A stretch of DNA of 62,301 bases from Actinoplanes italicus (GCF_003001815.1 NZ_PVMZ01000042.1:1-62301), one strand, 5' to 3'; positions 32,889 to 40,884 are shown, counted from the stretch's first letter. Notes: generated by a model not told the origin, from the sequence alone. Program-made: numbers and translations.

Positions 32889-34646
32889 TTATGCGCTGTA
32901 CGCCCACGACTGCTCGGCCTGCGGCCGCCGCACCCATCCGTCGAGACCCATCACCATCGCCGCGATCCCGTCGATGCGGGCCTGGCTCTTGCCCCGGTCC
33001 GGCTTCACGAGCCGGTAGTTGTCGTTGCCGTCGGTCTTCGTCTCCACGACCGACGCCATCCACCGCGTCACCGGATCACCCCGATGTCGCATCCGGCCGG
33101 CTTCCTGGCCGCGTTCGGTCTTCCCGAGCAGCCGCCACAGCTCCTTGATCGACGGCGACTGGCCGAGGAACGTCTGCGCAACCGGGGTGATGGTCAGACC
33201 AGGCAGCTCGGCCGCGACCTCCTGCACCAACTGCCCGGCGAACATCCGGTCGTAGCTGATGCGCTGCAGGTCGACCATCTTGCAGTCCTCGAGGGACTCG
33301 TCTCGGACCGCGGCGTAGTCGATGACGTCGCCCTCGGTCGCCTTGACGTACCCCTCGGCGATCCACTTCGACAGCGGCACCTGCAGATGCCGCTCGAGGT
33401 CGTCGACGCGGTCCTCGGGAACCCAGTGCCGCCAGAAGAACTCCAGCTCCACGCCCGGTGTCCGGGACTCCACGGCCAGGCACCACGAGGTGATGTCGGA
33501 GACCGCAGACAGGTCGTAGCCGCCCCACGCCCGCTGCCCACGCAGCCGGGACAGGTCGACGATGCCGGCGCCTCCGTCCCACTGGTCGATCCGGATCGCC
33601 CGCGACTGGCCACGCATACGCCGGTTGAGGTGCAGCTGGCAGAACGTGTTGAAGTACGACGGCGTCGACCGGGCCTTGTTCGACTCCTTGCGCAGGTACG
33701 AGATCGCCGGCGACACCCCGGCGCCCGGGTTGGCCTTGCGCCAGGTCGACTCTGCGAACGGGTCGTCTTGCTCCTCGGCGGCCCAGATCACGCCGTAGTG
33801 CGACGGGTCCTCGACGATGCCGTTGGCGACCTTCTCGGTGTAGCTGTGCTTCTCGTCGTAGATCGAGCCCTCGACCGCCTCGTCCGCGGTCGTCAGGAAC
33901 ACGATCAGCGGCTGCGAGCGGGCGCCGGTGCCGGTCTCGATCGCGTCGACCAGGCGCCGGTTCTTGTGGACGTGGATCTCGTCGATCGCCGCACCGCTGA
34001 CGTTGAGGCCGTGCGCGGCCTCGGCGATCTTCGACAGCACCCGGAAGATCCCGCCGCGCTTGTCGTCCGCGACGACATCCGCGAGCGCCCGCACCCGGCG
34101 ACGGGCGTGCGGCGAGGTGAGCAGCATCGCCTTCGCGTCGTCGAACACCCGGCGCGCCTGCAGCTTGTCGCCGGCCGCGCAGTACACCTCGGCGCCGACC
34201 TCGCCGTCGGCGAGCAGCAGCAGGTTCGCGATCCCGGACGCGATCGTGGACTTGCCGTTCTTGCGGGGCACCTCGACCCAGACCGTGCGGACGACCCGCA
34301 CAACCAGGTTGATCTCCTCGTCCCAGAACACCCAGCCGAACACCGGGGCGACGATCCAGACGACCTGCCACGGGTCGAGGCCCTGCCCGAGTTTCAGCGG
34401 CTTGCCGGCCCACCGGCCCTTGGTGTGCTTGAAGCTGGCCAGCCCGCGAAGGGCCTTCTTGACCCGCTCGATGTCGAAGTACGCGCCGGGAACCTTGTCG
34501 GCCTGGTGAGCGAGCACCAGCGGAGCCCGCTGCCGGGCGTCGTCGATCTGCTCCGGCGTCAGCCCCAGCTCGATCAGCGCGTCGTACGGGACCGGCAGCG
34601 GCTGCTCAATCGAACGGGTCGCTACCTTCGTCGTCACCGGCGCCAC
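32889..34646 (-). CDS. terL: terminase large subunit
   Basis: A 585-residue packaging motor with ATPase and nuclease halves. Walker A is VPRKNGKS (126-133), Walker B/catalytic acids AAIDEIH (219-225), and a C-terminal RNase H-type nuclease with conserved acids (for example GGYDLSAVSDI). I list GTG 34646; GTG 34637 is better spaced from the GGAAGG. It overlaps the small subunit gene by 41 bases. The family is Terminase_1-like, generally associated with cos-type packaging in actinophages. Confidence 0.93.
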   Translation of the reverse strand: MAPVTTKVATRSIEQPLPVPYDALIELGLTPEQIDDARQRAPLVLAHQADKVPGAYFDIERVKKALRGLASFKHTKGRWAGKPLKLGQGLDPWQVVWIVAPVFGWVFWDEEINLVVRVVRTVWVEVPRKNGKSTIASGIANLLLLADGEVGAEVYCAAGDKLQARRVFDDAKAMLLTSPHARRRVRALADVVADDKRGGIFRVLSKIAEAAHGLNVSGAAIDEIHVHKNRRLVDAIETGTGARSQPLIVFLTTADEAVEGSIYDEKHSYTEKVANGIVEDPSHYGVIWAAEEQDDPFAESTWRKANPGAGVSPAISYLRKESNKARSTPSYFNTFCQLHLNRRMRGQSRAIRIDQWDGGAGIVDLSRLRGQRAWGGYDLSAVSDITSWCLAVESRTPGVELEFFWRHWVPEDRVDDLERHLQVPLSKWIAEGYVKATEGDVIDYAAVRDESLEDCKMVDLQRISYDRMFAGQLVQEVAAELPGLTITPVAQTFLGQSPSIKELWRLLGKTERGQEAGRMRHRGDPVTRWMASVVETKTDGNDNYRLVKPDRGKSQARIDGIAAMVMGLDGWVRRPQAEQSWAYSA

Positions 34647-35118
34647 CCTTCCCCGGCGGCGTCAGCCGGGTCCGGGCCGACGGAGACAAGCCGAGCTCAC
34701 CGATGTAGGCGCGCAGCTGGGTCCGGTACTGGCCGACGATCGTGGTCGCCCCGTTCTTCTGCCATCCGCGCTCACCGCGGATCAGCAGGCCGTTCTTGGA
34801 GATCGCCCGCTCGCACTGGTCGATCCGGGCCACGCAGACGCAGTAGTCGTGCAGCAGGTGCAGGTCCACGTCGGCCAGGCCGACGCTCATCCGCAGCACC
34901 GGGTACGCGCGCCGCCACTCTCGCCGGGCAACCTCCCGGGCCCGCCGGTTGACCGCCTGCTCGGTGGGGTCGTCGACCGTCGGGAACGTGTCAAGCCAGT
35001 CCGGCTCGCTGTCGTCCTCGGCCGGCGGCAGCACGACGCCCGGCTCGACCGACCGGTGACCCGGGTTCCCCTCGCGGACGACCTGCAGGAACGGCTTCGG
35101 CGCAGGACCGGATGTCAC
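34606..35118 (-). CDS. terS: terminase small subunit (P27-like)
   Basis: A 170-residue P27-family small terminase that recognises the packaging site. A PGHRSVEPGVVLPPAEDD start and the helical part DLHLLHDYCVCVARIDQCER are typical, and the C-terminus YRTQLRAYIGELGLSPSART is the most conserved family block. It precedes terL and follows the HNH gene. Confidence 0.85.
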   Translation of the reverse strand: MTSGPAPKPFLQVVREGNPGHRSVEPGVVLPPAEDDSEPDWLDTFPTVDDPTEQAVNRRAREVARREWRRAYPVLRMSVGLADVDLHLLHDYCVCVARIDQCERAISKNGLLIRGERGWQKNGATTIVGQYRTQLRAYIGELGLSPSARTRLTPPGKGGAGDDEGSDPFD

Positions 35119-35242
35119 AGGGAGTCACCCCCTCTCGGGCCGCGCAAAGCCTGGAACCTGAGTCGGCACGTGCCACCCTCCCCAGCGGTCCTGTGACCTG
35201 GTGTTTTGGGGGTCTCCCCCCACCCCCATACCCCCATGCCCA

Positions 35243-35575
35243 TCACTGTGTGTGACTGGTATGGGCTGCGCGGCCACCATTGATGCGGTTGCAAGGGGCG
35301 TGTTCTGGGCCTGTCCAGGTGGTGCGGTCTGGTGTGTGGCCTAGATCCCATGGTGTGTGGGGCTGGATGCGCCGGCTGTGTGCATGGCAGGGGGTGGCGT
35401 GGCAATTGACCAGGCCAGCTTCTACCTGTGGGCGCCAGTGTTCACGCATGCGCTCATGTGCCCTGTCATATCCACGTGCTTGCCTGGTGGGGCGTGGTGG
35501 GCGTGGGTGGGTGGGGCAGGGTTTGAGTTGGGGGCAGGTGGGGTGGCGGCAGGGGGTGGCTGGTTTGCGGGGCAT
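35243..35575 (-). CDS. HNH endonuclease
   Basis: A 110-residue HNH nuclease; ATG 35575 (AAGG about eight bases upstream) is preferred to GTG 35581. Cysteines near the start (CRHPTCPQLKPC) and the catalytic block WDLGHTPDRTTWTGPEHAPC followed by NRINGG show the HNH fold. In cos phages an HNH protein beside the terminase is needed with TerL for end cutting. The 124 bases between this gene and terS hold G/C-runs and are the likely cos region, but the cut site is not identifiable by eye. Confidence 0.85.
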   Translation of the reverse strand: MPRKPATPCRHPTCPQLKPCPTHPRPPRPTRQARGYDRAHERMREHWRPQVEAGLVNCHATPCHAHSRRIQPHTPWDLGHTPDRTTWTGPEHAPCNRINGGRAAHTSHTQ

Positions 35576-35591
35576 GGTCACCGCCTTGGTG

Positions 35592-35635
35592 GTCCGGGGT
35601 ATGCCGGCGTCGGTCTGTGCTGGCCTACCCCGGAC
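35592..35635. repeat. perfect 10-base inverted repeat upstream of the packaging operon
   Basis: GTCCGGGGTA (35592-35601) and TACCCCGGAC (35626-35635) are separated by 24 bases. The arms lie just upstream of the HNH start and downstream of the early-operon terminator. The spacing puts both arms on about the same DNA face, as for a regulator or TerS-type site. Confidence 0.65.
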
Positions 35636-35674
35636 TGTTCACCGCATCCCCCCGGAGGGTTTGGGTACGACGAA

Positions 35675-35697
35675 GGCCCCGCCTGTTGGGCGGGGCC
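35675..35697 (-). terminator. terminator closing the early operon
   Basis: GGCCCCGCC (35675-35683) pairs with GGCGGGGCC (35689-35697) around a five-base loop. It lies 80 bases downstream of the last early gene (stop at 35779) and before the packaging genes, and so separates the early and late transcripts. Confidence 0.75.
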
Positions 35698-35778
35698 TGG
35701 TCGTGGTTTGGGCGGACTGGGTCCGTTGGCAGATCATGGATGCAGGCTGGTGTTGCTGTCAACTACCGCTGACGCGGA

Positions 35779-36078
35779 TCACCTCACGGGCCGCCACTCT
35801 GGCCGGTAGTTGGGGTGCTCGGCGTAAGGGAGAGCGAGCAGCTCAAGGAACTCGAACTGGCCGTCGTAGCGCTCGAGTCGAACCGCCTCTTCGAGCATCC
35901 GTCGCTTGGCGTTGATCTCGGTCAGCATGCCGTCGGGGTTCTGAGGGCTCCAGCGGTCGAACCAGCGGTTGACGGCGTCGCCGTGGCCGTCGCCGTAGAA
36001 GTAATCCTCGGCGGCTTGGCGGATCCGGTGCTCGTCCTCGTCGAGTCGGGCCCGCAGGAACGCGTTCAGGTCGTCCAT
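35779..36078 (-). CDS. DUF6221-like protein
   Basis: A 99-residue protein resembling DUF6221, a family common in actinobacteria and their phages. MDDLNAFLRARLDEDEHRIR opens it and LLALPYAEHPNYRPEWRP ends it, both typical. ATG 36078 follows GGGAG. Function is unknown. It is the last gene of the early operon. Confidence 0.8.
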   Translation of the reverse strand: MDDLNAFLRARLDEDEHRIRQAAEDYFYGDGHGDAVNRWFDRWSPQNPDGMLTEINAKRRMLEEAVRLERYDGQFEFLELLALPYAEHPNYRPEWRPVR

Positions 36079-36109
36079 GGCGTCATGCTCCCATCTCGGC
36101 GGGGTGCAG

Positions 36110-36337
36110 CTATCGGCCGCACGTGAGGCAGGGCGGGCGGTCGGTGCGTACGACGGCGAGGAGCTCACCGTTCGGCGCGAGCAGCAGGTGGGCGCCTGGG
36201 TCGCCCTGGTCCTGGTGCATCTGGTCCGGCTGAGGTAGGCCGTGGGCGGCGGCTATGGGGTCGAGGTGTTCGGTCCAGAAGCGGTCGGTGGCGAGTTCGT
36301 CGGTGGTGGTGTGGATGACGGGGACGTTGCTGGTCAT
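36110..36337 (-). CDS. small hypothetical protein with CxxC end
   Basis: A 75-residue protein from ATG 36337, overlapping the previous stop as ATGA. The middle reads FWTEHLDPIAAAHGLPQPDQ and the end PPCLTCGR. No family recognised. Confidence 0.55.
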   Translation of the reverse strand: MTSNVPVIHTTTDELATDRFWTEHLDPIAAAHGLPQPDQMHQDQGDPGAHLLLAPNGELLAVVRTDRPPCLTCGR

Positions 36338-37494
36338 GCTGCGGTGCTCGCTTCCTGGGTGGCCTGCTCGCGTTCGGCCCGGAGTTGTTCGCGTCGGGCG
36401 GCGTCGGCGGTGGCGAGGTTGAGGACGTCGCCGAGGACGAACCAGCGTGGGCCGCGCGCTTTGAGTTCGGCGGCGATCTCGGCTCGCCGGGCGGTGAGCT
36501 GGTCGCCGGTCAGCTGGGGGTCGAGGTCCGGTTCGGTCCACTCGTGGAACTGTTCGCCGTCTTTCCACCAGGCGGTGAGTTTGCCGCGGTCGGCCCAGCT
36601 GCGGATGGTCTTGACGTGGATGCCGTGGGCGTGGGCGATGTCGGCGGCGCGGTAGGCGCGGTCGCGTGTGATGTCGCCGATCCAGACCTGCCGTTCGTCC
36701 TGGCGTACCTGGTGGCCGCAGCTGCGGCAGGTGGCGTGGGTGGCGCCGGGCCGGCCGTAGACGTCGCCGTCGCAGGGGGTGTCGACGCAGCGGGAGCCGT
36801 CGGCGTGCGGGATCGGGAAAGTGGTGTGGGCGGTCTCGGTGCACTGGTCGCAGCAGAGTTCGCTGGGTGGTTCGCAGTGCTGGTTGTGCATGTCGCAGCA
36901 GGGGTTGGGGTGGGTGCCGACAGCGCCGCAGGGGCCGAGGTAGCGGCGTGCGCCGGGGCCGTTGACGATGGCGCGGATCCTGCTGGCGGATTCGCGGATG
37001 GCGGCGTGGACGGTCGGCGCGTAGGGCTCGCCTTGATCATCGACGGCGTGCCTGACCCATGTCAGTTGATCGCTGAGCCACGTGCAGAGCCGGGCGAGGG
37101 GGTCGGGGAGCGCGCGACCCTCTGCGTGGCCCTGAGGCCCTCTGAGGCCGCGGACTGTCGAGATGTCGCGTGCGATCTTGGCGAGGGCCTTGGTGATCTC
37201 GTCGAGGGCGTCGGTGGCGTCGTCGTTCCCGGGTGACTGTGAGCCGGGCTTGTTGCTGCTGCCGCCGGTGCGGGTGGCGCCGGGGCGGACCATGCCGGCG
37301 GCGACGGCGCGTGCGTCGGGTGCGAGCCCGGTGATGACGCCGAGGAGCTGGTGCATGTGGCCGACGCAGGAGTCGCAGCACCAGCCGTCCTCGGGGACTC
37401 GGCGGAGGCAGCCGCGGCAGTCGGCCTGGCCGCAGTCGGCCTGGTGCTGGCCGGGGATGCGGCACGTGGGGATCGCGCAGTCCAGCTGGGTCAT
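36334..37494 (-). CDS. zinc-ribbon and HTH protein
   Basis: A 386-residue protein from ATG 37494. The N-terminus is Cys-rich (CRGCLRRVPEDGWCCDSCVG), the middle has several more Cys/His groups (CCDMHNQHCEPPSELCCDQC), and residues about 290-330 form an HTH of the MerR/helix-turn-helix-17 kind (YRAADIAHAHGIHVKTIRSW then ADRGKL). Such proteins are common in early operons of actinophages and are probably DNA-binding regulators. Role not known. Confidence 0.65.
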   Translation of the reverse strand: MTQLDCAIPTCRIPGQHQADCGQADCRGCLRRVPEDGWCCDSCVGHMHQLLGVITGLAPDARAVAAGMVRPGATRTGGSSNKPGSQSPGNDDATDALDEITKALAKIARDISTVRGLRGPQGHAEGRALPDPLARLCTWLSDQLTWVRHAVDDQGEPYAPTVHAAIRESASRIRAIVNGPGARRYLGPCGAVGTHPNPCCDMHNQHCEPPSELCCDQCTETAHTTFPIPHADGSRCVDTPCDGDVYGRPGATHATCRSCGHQVRQDERQVWIGDITRDRAYRAADIAHAHGIHVKTIRSWADRGKLTAWWKDGEQFHEWTEPDLDPQLTGDQLTARRAEIAAELKARGPRWFVLGDVLNLATADAARREQLRAEREQATQEASTAA

Positions 37495-37691
37495 GCGTCC
37501 TCCCGGGCCCAGCCGTACGCGCTGAGTTTGTCCGGCGCGTTGTCGGCGCCGAAGACGTGTACTGGCTCGGCGTTGGGTAGCGGCATGGTCCAGATGCCGA
37601 GGTACGGGGTGCTGTCGGGCATGGCCTTGCCGCGTGCGCGTCGGGCTTCGGTCTCGGTGGGGTAGGCGCTGACGAGCGCGACGTGGATCAT
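37491..37691 (-). CDS. small hypothetical protein
   Basis: A 66-residue protein starting at ATG 37691, coupled on both sides by ATGA. The core TETEARRARGKAMPDSTPY and ending YGWAREDA show no recognised domain. Confidence 0.5.
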   Translation of the reverse strand: MIHVALVSAYPTETEARRARGKAMPDSTPYLGIWTMPLPNAEPVHVFGADNAPDKLSAYGWAREDA

Positions 37692-38068
37692 GCGGCCCTC
37701 CGAGGTGCCCGGGTGCGATCACGGGTGAGGAGACCGGCGCGGACGGCGTTGAGGTAGGCCGTGGTGACGGCGGTGTATCGCATGCCGAGCCGTTCGGCGA
37801 TCTGGTGGCGGGTGTAGCCCTCGGAGCGCAGCAGTTCGTAGTCGGCGACGAAGTCGGCTTGGGTGCGGATGGTGCGGCTGCATGGGTGTTTGGCGAGGGT
37901 GCCGTTGCGGTGGGCGAGGGTGTAGCAGCTTTTGCAGAGGCCGCGGGTGTTGCCGGGCCGGTCGGGGTGGCAGGTGGCGGCTTTGGCGATGATGACGGTG
38001 TAGCCGGCGGGGATGGCGGGGCCGAGGAGTTCGCGGGCGGCCTGTGCGAGTTGGGTGAGGTCGTTCAT
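37688..38068 (-). CDS. zinc-binding HTH protein
   Basis: A 126-residue protein: residues 33-55 contain CHPDRPGNTRGLCKSCY, a recombinase-type Cys cluster also seen in HNH-associated domains, and residues 75-110 form an HTH (EGYTRHQIAERLGMRYTAV). A small early regulator or DNA-binding protein is likely. Confidence 0.6.
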   Translation of the reverse strand: MNDLTQLAQAARELLGPAIPAGYTVIIAKAATCHPDRPGNTRGLCKSCYTLAHRNGTLAKHPCSRTIRTQADFVADYELLRSEGYTRHQIAERLGMRYTAVTTAYLNAVRAGLLTRDRTRAPRRAA

Positions 38069-38283
38069 GGCTGTTCCCGGCGGGCGAGGATGACGTCGTA
38101 GCCGAGGTGGTGGGCGGTGGCGATGAGGTCGCCGGTGTGGAGGCCGATGGCGGTGCGTTCGCGGCGGCGGAGGGTGGAGACGCTGATCTGGAGCAGCTTG
38201 GCGAGGGCGGCCTGGGGGATGCTGGCGCGGCGCCGGAGGGTGGCGAGGAGGCGTGCGGCCTGGCGTTCGTTCTCGAGTTTCAT
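38065..38283 (-). CDS. XRE-type HTH protein
   Basis: A 72-residue protein from ATG 38283 (ATGA overlap with the replication initiator stop). RRRASIPQAALAKLLQISVS then TLRRRERTAIGLHTGDL is a classical XRE HTH. Directly downstream of the initiator, it may tune replication or early transcription. Confidence 0.65.
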   Translation of the reverse strand: MKLENERQAARLLATLRRRASIPQAALAKLLQISVSTLRRRERTAIGLHTGDLIATAHHLGYDVILARREQP

Positions 38284-39206
38284 GCAGGCCTCCGGGTGTT
38301 GAGCGAGATGACGGGTGCGAGTCCGTCGGGTGCCGGGGTGGCGGTGCGTGCGAGGTGTCGGCAGATGGGGCAGGCGAGTTGGCCGTCGCGTCGGTGGCCG
38401 GCTTCGAGTCCGTGTTCGCATCGCTTCGGTCGAGGGGGTGGTTCGGGGTTCGTCGTGGGGCCGGGAGCGCCTGGGGTGGTGACGGTTGCTGAGACGTCTT
38501 CTCCGGGGTGGTGGGTAGATCTTGTGTTAGGTCTCTGGTGGGTGGCTGATCCCTGAGGGATCAGCGATTGAGTCCCTGAGGGATCAGCGATCGACGTTTT
38601 CGGAGTCCCTGAGGGATCAGCGATCGAGGCGTCCGGGACGGCTTGTGCTGATCCCTGAGGGATCAGCGATGCTGAGTTATCCACAGGTTGTGCTGATCCC
38701 TGAGGGACTAGCGATCCGCCCTCTTGCGCTGATCCCTCAGGGACCACTGATTGACCGCCGCCGGGTCCCCTGTCGGGGCCGCCGGAGTCGCCGCGGTGGG
38801 TGGCGCTGAGGCGGTCGATTGCCGCGCGCTGATCGGTTGGTGACCACACCGTCAGGTCGTCGCGTTCAAGTAGATCGACGGGCAGCGTCAGCCGGAACTC
38901 GTCGACGCCGCGCCCGCGGCCGCCAGCCCGTACGAGGCCGAGGAGGCCGACCTGGCGGAGCAGGGCTACGACGCGGCGGGCGGTGCTGTAGTCGGTCTCG
39001 ACGTCGAGCGCGAGGCGGGCGACGCCGGGGCGCACGCGGGTGCCGTTGCCGTCGGCGTAGAACGCGATCCGGTAGGCGACGGCCTTGATCCGGGCGCCGG
39101 ACAGGCCTTTGCCGGCTACGCGGACGGTGCCGAAGCGGATGCGTGCGAGGACTTCCGTCCATTCGCGGACGGTCGCCGGCATCCGGTCGGCGTCTCGCTT
39201 TGTCAC
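38280..39206 (-). CDS. replication initiator with internal iteron origin
   Basis: A 308-residue protein from GTG 39206 with AAGG five bases upstream. Residues about 34-125 form a winged-helix domain of phage/plasmid initiator type (GTRVRPGVARLALDVETDYS then TARRVVALLRQVGLL). Residues about 153-220 are encoded by iterons and read as repeats such as SLIPQGSAQ and SIADPSGT. The C-terminus has a Cys/His pair CEHG...CPICRH. As in lambda O, the origin lies inside the initiator gene. No helicase or loader gene is seen nearby, so the protein probably recruits host DnaA/DnaB. Confidence 0.75.
   Translation of the reverse strand: MTKRDADRMPATVREWTEVLARIRFGTVRVAGKGLSGARIKAVAYRIAFYADGNGTRVRPGVARLALDVETDYSTARRVVALLRQVGLLGLVRAGGRGRGVDEFRLTLPVDLLERDDLTVWSPTDQRAAIDRLSATHRGDSGGPDRGPGGGQSVVPEGSAQEGGSLVPQGSAQPVDNSASLIPQGSAQAVPDASIADPSGTPKTSIADPSGTQSLIPQGSATHQRPNTRSTHHPGEDVSATVTTPGAPGPTTNPEPPPRPKRCEHGLEAGHRRDGQLACPICRHLARTATPAPDGLAPVISLNTRRPA
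38547..38751. other. putative phage replication origin: six iterons and a DnaA box
   Basis: Six copies of a palindromic iteron based on TCCCTGAGGGATCAGCGAT have cores beginning at 38550, 38573, 38606, 38652, 38697 and 38733 (the last two diverged). Copies 1 and 4 have the 17-base near-palindrome TGATCCCTGAGGGATCA. A perfect DnaA box TTATCCACA lies at 38677-38685 between copies 4 and 5. All copies have the same orientation. The array lies wholly within the initiator gene. Confidence 0.78.
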
Positions 39207-39285
39207 TGGGGCCTTCTTTCGTGCTGGTGGCGCTGGTGGTGCGGCCCGGCCGCGGTGCTGTGGTGGGTGTGAACGGCCGGGTGTG

Positions 39286-39477
39286 TCAGGCGTCTCGCTT
39301 CTCGCCTGCGGCGGCGCTCATGACGTCTGGGACGGCGTCGGGCATGGTGTGGTGGGTGTCGCCTGGCTGGCCGACGAGTCCGCAGTTGCGGCAGACGTGG
39401 ATGTTCATGCGGGGGTCGGACAGGTCGGGGTTGTCGACGAACGGGTGCGGCGTGACCTTCGTCTTCACGCGGCTCAC
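39286..39477 (-). CDS. small zinc-finger-like protein
   Basis: A 63-residue protein from GTG 39477, overlapping the previous stop as GTGA. HVCRNCGLVGQPGDTHHTMP has Cys-x-x-Cys and a His pair. The 79 bases between it and the initiator gene hold the initiator's ribosome site and perhaps a promoter. Confidence 0.55.
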   Translation of the reverse strand: MSRVKTKVTPHPFVDNPDLSDPRMNIHVCRNCGLVGQPGDTHHTMPDAVPDVMSAAAGEKRDA

Positions 39478-39704
39478 CGTCGCCTCCGGCGGTACGCGGC
39501 GTGCATGCGACTGCGCCGGGCCCGGTTGGGTGCGTCGTGCACGGCGCAAGGCCACGTCACCGGGTCCCCCGGGCCGCCCTCGGGGCTGTACGAGCAGGCG
39601 AGGCACACGGTCGGCACCGGATAGCTGATGCAGTGCTCGCAGCCGCCACACCACCCGGCGGGCATGAACTCCCAGCCCTCAACGGGGACGTGTTCCAGCT
39701 TCAC
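39474..39704 (-). CDS. Cys-rich hypothetical protein
   Basis: A 76-residue protein from GTG 39704 (GTGA overlap). CGGCEHCISYPVPTVCLAC suggests a metal site; the end is basic (RARRSRMHAAYRRRRR). No known family. Confidence 0.55.
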   Translation of the reverse strand: MKLEHVPVEGWEFMPAGWCGGCEHCISYPVPTVCLACSYSPEGGPGDPVTWPCAVHDAPNRARRSRMHAAYRRRRR

Positions 39705-40003
39705 GAGGTGCCTCCGATCGGTAGGGCCTGGCGGCCGTCGACCGCCCGCAGGTGGCGTGCGTGGCAGGACGGCCCGAGCCGGGCGACGACCGTGGATTGG
39801 CCGTCGACCAGCTCGTGCACGGGGGTGAGGTGGCGGGCGGTGCGTCCGCAGGCGGAGCACCGGTCCGGGCCGGACGCCGGCCGAAGGTGGTCCCGCTCGA
39901 CGATCGCGAGGACGGCGGTTAGGGCGGCGATGATGTCGCCCTGGACGTTGCCGCCGTAGGCCAGCTCAGCGGCGGCCACCATCTCGTCGGTCACCGGGAT
40001 CAC
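39701..40003 (-). CDS. hypothetical phage protein with CxxC
   Basis: A 100-residue protein from ATG 40003. The N-terminal helix DEMVAAAELAYGGNVQGDII precedes a CSACGRTARHLTP motif and a final SCHARHL. It is coupled to both neighbours by four-base overlaps. Function unknown. Confidence 0.55.
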   Translation of the reverse strand: MIPVTDEMVAAAELAYGGNVQGDIIAALTAVLAIVERDHLRPASGPDRCSACGRTARHLTPVHELVDGQSTVVARLGPSCHARHLRAVDGRQALPIGGTS

Positions 40004-40221
40004 CGCAGCCTCCTGCGGTCGACAACGGTGAACCCGTCCCGCCTCTGGACGACGTCGACACGCTCGCCGTCCTGGTCGAGCACGTCGCCGGACAGCGCCT
40101 CGCCCTTGGGCCAGGTGGCCGGTTCCGCATCGCGGGCGTCGATGAAGGCGTCGCCGTGCCGGTCGAGGAAGTCGCTCTCAACGGCGGTCAGCTCACGAGT
40201 CCCGTGTACCTCGCCGTTCAT
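40000..40221 (-). CDS. small acidic hypothetical protein
   Basis: A 73-residue protein. ATG 40221 is preferred over 40236 because it forms the usual ATGA overlap with the upstream stop. The core ELTAVESDFLDRHGDAFIDA is acidic. No family recognised. Confidence 0.5.
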   Translation of the reverse strand: MNGEVHGTRELTAVESDFLDRHGDAFIDARDAEPATWPKGEALSGDVLDQDGERVDVVQRRDGFTVVDRRRLR

Positions 40222-40478
40222 CGCGGCCGCCTCCACTCGTTCGCGGACGGGCAGGTCGCGAAGTGCGTCTTGCGGAGCGGCTTCGGGAACAGCGACGGGC
40301 CGGTCAGCACGGTGGCGACGGGGCCGACGTACAGGCCGGGCTGCATCGACAGCTCGACGTTGCCGTCCGGCGTGGGCTCGGCGTCGACGGGCATCGGTTT
40401 GCCGCCGCTGCTGGTGGCCCAGATGATCGGGGCGTCACAGGACCGGCAGGCGGCGACGTCCCACTTCGGCTCGTCCAT
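40218..40478 (-). CDS. zinc-ribbon hypothetical protein
   Basis: An 86-residue protein from ATG 40478, behind CGGAGG. AACRSCDAPIIWATSSGGKP (residues 8-27) is a zinc-ribbon knuckle that recurs in many actinophages; a second Cys is near the end (HFATCPSANE). Perhaps a nucleic-acid-binding early protein. Confidence 0.6.
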   Translation of the reverse strand: MDEPKWDVAACRSCDAPIIWATSSGGKPMPVDAEPTPDGNVELSMQPGLYVGPVATVLTGPSLFPKPLRKTHFATCPSANEWRRPR

Positions 40479-40570
40479 CAGCAGCCTCCGCAGGTGGCGA
40501 GAAGCACGACGGCGGCGGCCGCGAGGAAGAACTCCACGTCGCGGCGCCACAACCAGTTCAGGAAGGTCAC
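40478..40570 (-). CDS. 30-residue membrane microprotein
   Basis: GTG 40570 overlaps the previous stop as GTGA, and the TGA stop overlaps the next ATG as TGATG. The peptide starts VTFLNWLWRRDVEFFLAAAA and ends LLATCGGC. Residues 14-26 are hydrophobic. Coupling on both sides is the strongest evidence that it is translated. Confidence 0.5.
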   Translation of the reverse strand: MTFLNWLWRRDVEFFLAAAAVVLLATCGGC

Positions 40571-40884
40571 CGGCCCTCACCGCCGAGCGTGGCCCGGTGG
40601 TTGCCGAAGACGTACGACGCGGCCTGGTCGACGTGCCGCCACCGCTGCGACTGCCCGGTCGGCTCGTCCGGGAACCAGACGACCGGGGCACCGCAGACGC
40701 CGCAGAGCTTGTCGGTGTAGTACCGGGCCATCCGGGCCAGCCGATCGGCTGCGTCCGCGACCTCGGCCAGCTCGGACAGGGTGAGGAGCCGCAGCTGCTC
40801 GTGCGCGGCCGCAGCCCCGGACGTCAGGAGCAGCTGCAGCGCCTCGGGGCCACGGTTCGCGATGGGGGCGTGCAGCTCATGCAC
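40567..40884 (-). CDS. hypothetical protein with zinc knuckle
   Basis: A 105-residue protein from GTG 40884, overlapping its upstream neighbour by eight bases. Residues 62-82 hold KLCGVCGAPVVWFPDEP, a second member of the early-operon zinc-knuckle family also seen at 40218. The N-terminal half is helical. Confidence 0.55.
   Translation of the reverse strand: MHELHAPIANRGPEALQLLLTSGAAAAHEQLRLLTLSELAEVADAADRLARMARYYTDKLCGVCGAPVVWFPDEPTGQSQRWRHVDQAASYVFGNHRATLGGEGR

Noticed and set aside
33084..34952. 622-residue + strand frame opposite the terminase
   Set aside because: Complement of terL/terS with typical shadow composition; no ribosome site.
35280..35915. 211-residue + strand frame across the HNH gene and terminator
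   Set aside because: It runs through the terminator hairpin and the antisense of the HNH gene and shows no domain.
38547..38751. CRISPR-like array of short repeats
   Set aside because: Repeats are palindromic, irregularly spaced (23-46 bases), lie inside a coding frame and sit beside a DnaA box; no cas genes are present. Iterons explain them better.
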